DNA from: Microbulbifer halophilus
GTDB lineage: Bacteria; Pseudomonadota; Gammaproteobacteria; Pseudomonadales; Cellvibrionaceae
Length of the DNA stretch: 64,000 bases
Assembly: GCF_026183675.1 (NCBI RefSeq)
Contig: NZ_JAPIVK010000008.1
Location: 1-64,000 of the forward strand
Reading direction: 5' to 3'
Part shown: positions 58,882 through 64,000 of the stretch, piece after piece
Numbering within the stretch: position 1 is the stretch's first letter
Layout: each line of letters begins with the position of its first letter
Translations under genes and position numbers: made by a program
Notes under the pieces: generated by a model
What the model was told of the DNA's origin: nothing
Databases searched by the model: none
The model's input: only the letters and a program-made list of their open reading frames with translations

Positions 58882-59477
58882 CCCGGGCCTATCTGGAATC
58901 CAGCGAGCATATCGACTGTCGGGAGGAGGCCGTGTGCTCGAAAGCGACGGAACTGTCTTCCGGTAGCAGCGACGACGAGGTGATCGCCCGCCGCTGCTTC
59001 GAATTCGTCCGCGACGAAATCCGCCACAGCTGGGATGCCCGGGAAAACCCGGTGACCTGCCGCGCCTCCGATGTCCTGCAACACGCGACCGGCTTCTGCT
59101 ACGCCAAAAGCCATCTGCTCGCGGCGCTGCTGCGCGCCAACGGTATTCCCGCCGGCCTGTGTTACCAGCGGCTGCGGCTCGACAGCGGCGGCTTCTGCCT
59201 GCATGGACTGAACGCGATCTACCTCGAGCGGTACGGCTGGTACCGTGTGGATCCGCGCGGCAATCGGGGGGAAATAGCGGCCGAATTCCGGCCGCCGCAG
59301 GAAAAACTGGCGTTTTCCATCGCCGCCGACGGCGAAGCGGATCTGCCCGGAATCTGGCCGGAGCCGCTGCCCGTGGTGGTTGAGGCTCTTGATCGCGCCG
59401 GCAGCTTTCGGGCACTGGCCGCGAATCTGCCGGACTGCCAACCGCAACAACTCGGGGAAGTAATCTGTGACTACTGA
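58878..59477 (+). CDS. Transglutaminase-like cysteine protease-fold protein
   Basis: 199 residues. Seen: the triad of the transglutaminase-like superfamily, Cys in TGFCYAKSHLLAALLRANGIPA, His in FCLHGLNAIYL and Asp in WYRVDPRGN. An N-terminal helical part precedes it (IARRCFEFVRDEIRH). No signal peptide, so it is cytoplasmic. The activity (peptidase, amidase or inactive) is unknown. Starts at GTG 58878, overlapping the first GFA gene by four bases. The second GFA gene starts 10 bases before its stop, so all three are one unit. Confidence 0.85.
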   Translation: MTRAYLESSEHIDCREEAVCSKATELSSGSSDDEVIARRCFEFVRDEIRHSWDARENPVTCRASDVLQHATGFCYAKSHLLAALLRANGIPAGLCYQRLRLDSGGFCLHGLNAIYLERYGWYRVDPRGNRGEIAAEFRPPQEKLAFSIAADGEADLPGIWPEPLPVVVEALDRAGSFRALAANLPDCQPQQLGEVICDY

Positions 59478-59847
59478 AATCTGCAGCGGCGGTTGCCACT
59501 GCGGCGCTGTGCGCTTTGCAGCCAGCGGCGAGCCGAAGATTGTCGAGCGCTGCCACTGCGGCAGCTGCCGCCGCACCACCGGCGGTGCCTTTGCCACCTG
59601 GGTGGGGTTCGACGATGAGCAGGTCGAATGGCTTTCACCACCGGCCTTCTATCGCAGTTCGAAGGGCGTGCGGCGCGGTTTCTGCAGGGACTGCGGGACG
59701 CCGCTTTCGTACCAGGGAGGGCAATGGGCCGGCGAGACCTATTTCCTGATCGGCGTCTTCGAGGAACCGCGAGAGTTTGAACCCCGCGGCGATGTGTTCA
59801 TCGAAGAGGCACTCGACTGGTGCCTGGAAGGATATCGACAACAATAA
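59467..59847 (+). CDS. Second GFA-family zinc protein
   Basis: 126 residues. Seen: SGGCHCGAVRFAASG, RCHCGSCRRTTGGAFATWVG and FCRDCGTPLSYQGG, the complete zinc-binding Cys set. It differs enough from the protein at 58447 to be a distinct subfamily rather than a recent duplicate. Overlaps the end of the transglutaminase-like gene. Confidence 0.9.
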   Translation: MTTEICSGGCHCGAVRFAASGEPKIVERCHCGSCRRTTGGAFATWVGFDDEQVEWLSPPAFYRSSKGVRRGFCRDCGTPLSYQGGQWAGETYFLIGVFEEPREFEPRGDVFIEEALDWCLEGYRQQ

Positions 59848-59938
59848 TGTCGGGGCTCGGTTTACAATGAGTGCTGGTCAAAAAACCGCAGACTGGGCGT
59901 GCGACCCAGGTGCAGCAATGTAAATGATCTGGGAAAGT

Positions 59939-60436
59939 ATGATTCTCCGTTCCGCCACCCCCGCCGACCTGGGCCTGCTGCGCCACTGGGATCGGCAGCC
60001 CCACGTAATCGCTGCCGACCCGAATGACGATTGGGGGTGGGAACAAGAGCTGAGTCGCCAACCGGATTGGCGTGAACAGCTGATCGCCGAGCTGGACGGT
60101 CGTCCGATCGGTTTTGTGCAGATTATCGATCCGGCGCGGGAAGACAGCCATTACTGGGGCTCTGTGCCGGACAACCTGCGTGCGATCGATATCTGGATCG
60201 GTGAGGCGGGCGACCTGGGGCGCGGCTACGGTACCCGCATGATGACACTGGCGCTGCAGAAATGTTTCGCTCCGCCGGAAGTCACCGCGGTACTGATCGA
60301 CCCGCTGGCAAGCAATGTCCGCGCCCACAGATTCTATGAGCGCCTGGGATTCCGGTTTGTCGAGCGTCGCCAGTTCGGCGATGATGACTGCTTTGTCTAT
60401 CGCCTGCACAGGTCCGACTGGTATCGGGGCGGTTGA
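59939..60436 (+). CDS. GNAT acetyltransferase resembling aminoglycoside 6'-N-acetyltransferases
   Basis: 165 residues. Seen: ILRSATPADLGLLRHWDRQPHV, DWGWEQEL, GRPIGFVQIIDP, AIDIWIGEAGDLGRGYGTRMM (acetyl-CoA loop) and VLIDPLASNVRAHRFYERLGF. The WIG, DPLxxNxRAxRFYE spacing is like AAC(6')-Ib-type enzymes and like lysine-acyltransferases of siderophore pathways. Whether it acts on aminoglycosides cannot be told. ATG 59939 has GGGAAA upstream; ATG 59924 is an alternative. Confidence 0.85.
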   Translation: MILRSATPADLGLLRHWDRQPHVIAADPNDDWGWEQELSRQPDWREQLIAELDGRPIGFVQIIDPAREDSHYWGSVPDNLRAIDIWIGEAGDLGRGYGTRMMTLALQKCFAPPEVTAVLIDPLASNVRAHRFYERLGFRFVERRQFGDDDCFVYRLHRSDWYRGG

Positions 60437-60461
60437 TGACCGACAGTGGGGAGAAAGGAAT

Positions 60462-60878
60462 TTGCATCAGCGTTCGTACCTGTGGGAGCACTATCGCTTC
60501 AATGCGGAACAGCGCCTCAAGGGCTTCAACTTTTTTGTGGTGCTGTCGATGTTCGCGGAAGGCGGCATATTCACCGCGGTGGAGAAGGGCTTTCATCCGC
60601 TGAGCCTGGCGCTGCTGGGCGGTTTCGTGGTCATCCTCTGTGCGGTCTTCTGGCTGGTGGACGCCCGCAGCCGCCAATTGCTGAGCCTGGCCACACCGGG
60701 CCTGAAACAGCTCGAGCAGGAGCTGCCGGAAGAGAGCCGCCTGTTTACCCGCGACAGGGACTGCCGCGGTACCCTGGCCCGCTATACCTTCGCGATTCGC
60801 ACCCTGCTGATCGCGCAGTTTCTTTTCGGTACCGGCGTCGCCGCCTACGGCCTCTACCAGTGGAGCATGCCGTCGTGA
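60462..60878 (+). CDS. Small membrane protein of unknown function
   Basis: About 138 residues. Seen: YLWEHYRFNAEQRLKGFNFFVVLSMFAEGG, two hydrophobic helices near the middle (HPLSLALLGGFVVILCAVFWLV) and a third at the C-terminus (LLIAQFLFGTGVAAYGLYQW). A charged loop lies between them (GLKQLEQELPEESRLFTRD). TTG 60462 with AAAGGA upstream is my choice. The frame opens at 60315, inside the preceding gene. The stop overlaps the next start (GTGA). Confidence 0.65.
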   Translation: MHQRSYLWEHYRFNAEQRLKGFNFFVVLSMFAEGGIFTAVEKGFHPLSLALLGGFVVILCAVFWLVDARSRQLLSLATPGLKQLEQELPEESRLFTRDRDCRGTLARYTFAIRTLLIAQFLFGTGVAAYGLYQWSMPS

Positions 60879-61435
60879 ACCCGGACGAGCTGGGTGCGCG
60901 ACTGCCGTCCCTGGAGGGCGAAGGTCTGCAATTGCGGTGGCTGATCGGGCGGGACCTGCCGGCGCTCGAGTCCATCTTCTCGGATCGCGACGTGGTGCGC
61001 TATATGGCCACCGAACCGCTGGATACGCGCGCCGCGTCGGAATGCTACCTGCAGTCGATCCGCGAGGGGTTTCTCGAGGGCAGCCTCTACCAATGGGGAA
61101 TAGAGCGAGCCGGACAGATTGTCGGCACCTGCACCCTGGCCGCGATCGACCGCGACAACCGCTGTGCGGAGATTGGCTTTGCACTTGGCCGACAGCACTG
61201 GGGCCGGGGATTGGTACTGCGCGCCGTGCCGGCGGTGATCGATTTCGCGTTCGGCAGGCTGAAGCTCCACCGACTCGGCGCCGATGTGGACCCGCGCAAC
61301 AGCGCATCGATCCGCGTGCTGGAGAAACTCGGTTTCCAGCGCGAGGGGTTGCGGCGCGAGTGCTATTTCCACCTCGGCGAAATTCAGGACGCGCTGCTGT
61401 TCGGCCTGCTACAGCGAGACTGGTGCCGCCCGTGA
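60875..61435 (+). CDS. RimJ/RimL-type GNAT acetyltransferase
   Basis: 186 residues. Seen: LQLRWLIGRDLPALESIFSD, YQWGIERAGQIVGTCTL, AEIGFALGRQHWGRGLVLRAV (acetyl-CoA loop), LGADVDPRNSASIRVLEKLGF and RRECYFHLGEIQDALLFGLL. This subgroup acetylates N-termini of ribosomal or other proteins. GTG 60875 overlaps the previous stop by four bases, and its own stop overlaps the next start in the same way. Confidence 0.9.
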   Translation: MNPDELGARLPSLEGEGLQLRWLIGRDLPALESIFSDRDVVRYMATEPLDTRAASECYLQSIREGFLEGSLYQWGIERAGQIVGTCTLAAIDRDNRCAEIGFALGRQHWGRGLVLRAVPAVIDFAFGRLKLHRLGADVDPRNSASIRVLEKLGFQREGLRRECYFHLGEIQDALLFGLLQRDWCRP

Positions 61436-61935
61436 CCCGTGTCCACAGCTTCGCCCCCATCGCCGCCGCCGACGCCACACGGCTGGTGCTCGGCTCCATG
61501 CCCGGTGTCGCCTCGCTGCGCGCCGGGCAGTACTACGCCCACCCGCGCAACGCCTTCTGGCGGATCCTTGCCGAACTGCTGGGATTCGACAGCGACCTCG
61601 GCTATGCGCAGCGCTGCGACCAACTGCGGGCAAACCGTATCGCGCTGTGGGATGTGCTGCAGGCCTGTACCCGTTCCGGCAGCCTCGATTCGGCGATTGT
61701 CGAATCGTCGATCGTGCCGAACGATTTTGGCGGTTTCCTCGCCCGCCACCCGCAGGTACAGAATATCTACTTCAACGGCGCCAGGGCGGAGCAGATGTAC
61801 AGGCGCCACGTGCTGCCGGAGTTGCCGTCGTCGCTCGCTGCCATCCCGACGCTGCGGCTGCCGTCCACCAGTCCTGCCCACGCCGCGCTCACTGTCCCGC
61901 AGAAGCTGGCACAGTGGCGCGCCATTGTCGATTAG
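61432..61935 (+). CDS. DNA-deoxyinosine glycosylase (uracil-DNA-glycosylase superfamily)
   Basis: 167 residues. Removes hypoxanthine (deaminated adenine) from DNA. Seen: RLVLGSMPGVASLRAGQYYAHPRNAFWRI (the GSMPG-Q-YYAHPRN-FW signature of this family), ALWDVLQACTRSGSLDSAI, NIYFNGARAEQMY and LRLPSTSPAHA (C-terminal SPA motif). Starts at GTG 61432 in a four-base overlap with the acetyltransferase gene. It complements the YcaQ-type glycosylase at 36555. Confidence 0.9.
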   Translation: MTRVHSFAPIAAADATRLVLGSMPGVASLRAGQYYAHPRNAFWRILAELLGFDSDLGYAQRCDQLRANRIALWDVLQACTRSGSLDSAIVESSIVPNDFGGFLARHPQVQNIYFNGARAEQMYRRHVLPELPSSLAAIPTLRLPSTSPAHAALTVPQKLAQWRAIVD

Positions 61936-62073
61936 CGCCAGGGCCGGCCGCTACACTGAAGGGAGTCACTTTGTAGCGGGCTGTATCGGGGCACCCTGTG
62001 GCCGATCGACAGTCTCCTCGCCGCGGTGGCGCGCATACATTCTGGACCCGAACGCAACTGAACGGATATCGCA

Positions 62074-62445
62074 ATGCTGGACCATATCGGAATTCATATT
62101 CACAGTTACGAGCGCAGCAAGGAGTTCTACCGCCTGGCGCTGGCGCCGCTCGACTACGAACTGATTCTGGAATACGACGACTGGGCCGGTTTCGGCTGGG
62201 CCGGCAAACCGAATTTCTGGATCAAGGGCGGCAAGAGCACGGCGCCGAACCTGCACCTCGCCTTTCGCGCCGACGACCGGAAAACCGTGGACGCGTTTCA
62301 CAGGGCGGCGCTGGAAGCCGGTGGCACGGACAATGGCGCGCCCGCCGAGCGCCCGGAATACCACGAACACTATTACGCGGCTTTCGTGCGGGACCCGGAT
62401 GGGCATAACATAGAGGTTGTCTGTCACACGCCCGGAGACCTGTAA
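62074..62445 (+). CDS. VOC-superfamily (glyoxalase/dioxygenase-like) protein
   Basis: 123 residues with the paired beta-alpha-beta-beta-beta fold. Seen: LDHIGIHIHSYERSKEFY (metal His), GKPNFWIKGG, LHLAFRADDRKTVDAFHRAAL and YYAAFVRDPDGHNIEVVCHTP (metal Glu). The substrate is unknown. Confidence 0.9.
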   Translation: MLDHIGIHIHSYERSKEFYRLALAPLDYELILEYDDWAGFGWAGKPNFWIKGGKSTAPNLHLAFRADDRKTVDAFHRAALEAGGTDNGAPAERPEYHEHYYAAFVRDPDGHNIEVVCHTPGDL

Positions 62446-62451
62446 TACATC

Positions 62452-63144
62452 GTGAAAACTATCGGCCTGCTCGGCGGCATGAGCTGGGAATCCACCCAAG
62501 TCTACTACCGCCTCATCAACGAAACCGTACGCGAAAAACTCGGTGGCCTGCACTCGGCGCGCCTGCTGCTGAACAGTATCGACTTCGCCGATATCGAGCC
62601 GCTGCAGCGCAACGGCCAGTGGCGGCAGGCCGGCGAGTTGCTGGCGGCCGCGGCCGAGTCCCTGGCCGCCGGTGGGGCCGACTTTCTCGTGCTGTGTACC
62701 AACACCATGCACAAGGTGGCGCCGACGATTGAAGCGGCGGTGCCGCTACCGCTGCTGCATATCGCCGATGCCACTGCGGCGGTCATCGAGCAGGCGGGTA
62801 TCCGGCGGGTCGGCCTGTTGGGGACCGCGTTTACCATGGAACAGGATTTCTACCGCGGGCGGCTGCTGGAGAAGCACGGTATTGCGGTGGATGTACCGGG
62901 AGAGATCGATCGCGCGCTGGTGCACCGGGTTATTTTCGAGGAGCTCTGCCGCGGTACTGTGACGGAGGCGTCCCGGCGTGAGTTCCGCGATATCGTCGCC
63001 CGGCTGCAGGACGCCGGCGCCGAAGCCGTGGTGCTCGGCTGCACGGAGATTGGCCTGCTGTTGCGGCCGGAGGATGTGCCAATACCGCTGTTCGATACCG
63101 CCGAGATTCATGCGCGCGCCGCGGTAGAGCTGGCGCTGAAGTGA
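62452..63144 (+). CDS. Aspartate/glutamate racemase-family protein (RacX/YgeA-like)
   Basis: 230 residues. Cofactor-independent racemase with two catalytic cysteines: Cys in FLVLCTNTMHKV (about residue 82) and in VVLGCTEIGLLL (about 193). Also IGLLGGMSWESTQVYYR and GLLGTAFTMEQDFY. Starts at GTG 62452, six bases after the VOC gene, so probably co-transcribed. A broad-specificity amino-acid racemase is likely. Confidence 0.92.
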   Translation: MKTIGLLGGMSWESTQVYYRLINETVREKLGGLHSARLLLNSIDFADIEPLQRNGQWRQAGELLAAAAESLAAGGADFLVLCTNTMHKVAPTIEAAVPLPLLHIADATAAVIEQAGIRRVGLLGTAFTMEQDFYRGRLLEKHGIAVDVPGEIDRALVHRVIFEELCRGTVTEASRREFRDIVARLQDAGAEAVVLGCTEIGLLLRPEDVPIPLFDTAEIHARAAVELALK

Positions 63145-63183
63145 TAAGATGCCGGCTCAGAATAACAACTGGGCAACGGATTC

Positions 63184-64000
63184 ATGCAGGAAGTCTTTAT
63201 CACCGGGAGCGGCAGCTTTTTACCCGGTGCACCGGTGGGCAATCGCGAGATGGAATCGCGCATCGGCCTGCTCGGTGAGCACAGCCGCAAGCTCAAGGCG
63301 CTGACACTGCGCCAGAACGGCATCCGCACGCGCCACTACGCCATCGATGCCGACGGCAATTACCGCTTTACCAACGCGCAGATGGCCGCCCGTGCGGTAG
63401 AGGCGGCCTGCGACAGTGCCCGGCGCGATCCGGCGCAACTGCAATACCTCGCCTGCAGCACCACCCAGGCCGACCTGCTGGTACCGGGTATCGCCAGCAG
63501 TGTGCATGGAGAGTTGGGCGGCACTCCGCTGGGCGGCACCCCGCTGGAGATCAGTTCCCACCAGAGTGTCTGCGGCAGCAGCATGATGGCGATCAAGTCC
63601 GCCTGGCTGAATATCCGCGCCGGTGAGCACCGCGTCGCCGCCGCTAGCGGCAGCGAGTTTTCCAGCCGCTGGTTCCAGCCGGATTTCTACCGCGCGCTGG
63701 ATTTCTCCAGCATGGACATGGATGAGGCGCTGCAGTACGAATTCCTGCGCTGGACCCTGTCGGACGGTGCCGGTGCACTGGTACTGGAGGACGAACCGGA
63801 TCCGGATCGCCCCTGCCTGAAAATCGACTGGATCGAACAGAAATCCTTTGCCGACCGCTTCCCCACTTGCATGTACGCCGGCGCCTTCGGCAGCGGCCCG
63901 GAGGACTCCCGTCCCTGGTCCCACTACGGCTCGCCCGGCGCCGCCTACGAACGCGGTGCCATCATCCTGCGGCAGGATTTCGACCTGCTGGAGCAGATGT
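63184..64000 (+). CDS. StlD/DarB-family beta-ketosynthase (partial, runs off the window)
   Basis: 272 residues visible; the 3' end is beyond the window. Thiolase-fold KAS-III relative. Seen: VFITGSGSFLPGAPVGNREM, LRQNGIRTRHYAID, FTNAQMAARAVEAA, active-site Cys130 in HQSVCGSSMMAIKSA, then EFLRWTLSDGAGALVLED, LKIDWIEQKSFADRFPTCMYAG and ILRQDFDLLEQM. The last three blocks are like those I know from StlD and DarB. Those enzymes condense and cyclise two beta-keto acyl chains to cyclohexanedione/dialkylresorcinol precursors. Other KAS-III-like enzymes are possible. The aromatase and ACP genes expected beside it would be past base 64000. Confidence 0.8.
   Translation, partial: MQEVFITGSGSFLPGAPVGNREMESRIGLLGEHSRKLKALTLRQNGIRTRHYAIDADGNYRFTNAQMAARAVEAACDSARRDPAQLQYLACSTTQADLLVPGIASSVHGELGGTPLGGTPLEISSHQSVCGSSMMAIKSAWLNIRAGEHRVAAASGSEFSSRWFQPDFYRALDFSSMDMDEALQYEFLRWTLSDGAGALVLEDEPDPDRPCLKIDWIEQKSFADRFPTCMYAGAFGSGPEDSRPWSHYGSPGAAYERGAIILRQDFDLLEQM

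Overview
This is most likely a chromosomal segment of a marine gammaproteobacterium of the Cellvibrionales type, close to Microbulbifer or its relatives. That placement is an inference. It rests on the high-GC coding style, the rpsF-rpsR-membrane protein-rplI-dnaB order, a secreted lipoprotein with a poly-serine linker (common in Saccharophagus, Cellvibrio and Microbulbifer), and a carboxyspermidine-type polyamine cluster. No rRNA, CRISPR array, integrase or transposase is visible.

Layout. 0.5-14.8 kb: a membrane Ser/Thr kinase with a sulfatase-modifying-factor-like C-terminus, then a two-partner secretion pair. The giant exoprotein frame (5303-14800) is cut by one in-frame TAA inside an array of 210-bp repeats. 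14.9-16.8 kb: an FG-GAP lipoprotein on the minus strand. 17.5-20.2 kb: ppc. 20.3-22.5 kb: a lower-GC, translationally coupled pair of unknown genes that looks like an effector/partner module, set between near-identical terminators and beside two tandem tRNA-Leu(CAG) genes. 23.5-27.5 kb: rnr with an unusual basic tail, a palindromic repeat array, and rlmB. 27.6-28.8 kb: a secreted subtilase. 29.2-32.5 kb: an ECF sigma factor, zinc anti-sigma factor, acidic exported protein and TPR/beta-barrel protein. 32.7-37.6 kb: rpsF, rpsR, a membrane protein, rplI, dnaB and a YcaQ-type DNA glycosylase.

38.5-44.1 kb (minus strand): speA, carboxy(nor)spermidine synthase, nspC and speB. Together they give a complete arginine - agmatine - putrescine - carboxyspermidine - spermidine route without AdoMet decarboxylase. 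44.4-49.4 kb (minus strand): an operon of two large enzymes that I recognise as homologues of prodigiosin PigD (ThDP-dependent acetyl transfer to an enal) and PigE (acyl-reductase-like domain fused to a class III aminotransferase). No other prodigiosin gene is present. This orphan pair is the best candidate for an undescribed pathway in the window.

51.0-58.3 kb: panC-panD, a LysE exporter, an acetyl-CoA hydrolase/transferase fused to a GNAT domain, an HDAC-like deacetylase and acs (acetyl/CoA metabolism), with two palindromic intergenic repeats. 58.4-63.1 kb: tightly packed small genes, many with 4-base start/stop overlaps: two GFA-fold proteins around a transglutaminase-like protein, two GNATs, a small membrane protein, a DNA-deoxyinosine glycosylase, a VOC protein and an Asp/Glu racemase. 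The window ends inside a StlD/DarB-type ketosynthase, which may open a dialkylresorcinol or related cluster beyond the edge.

Dispersed palindromic (REP-like) repeats with a GGGAGAGGG core lie at 26.3-26.7, 34.3, 39.4 and 42.0 kb.
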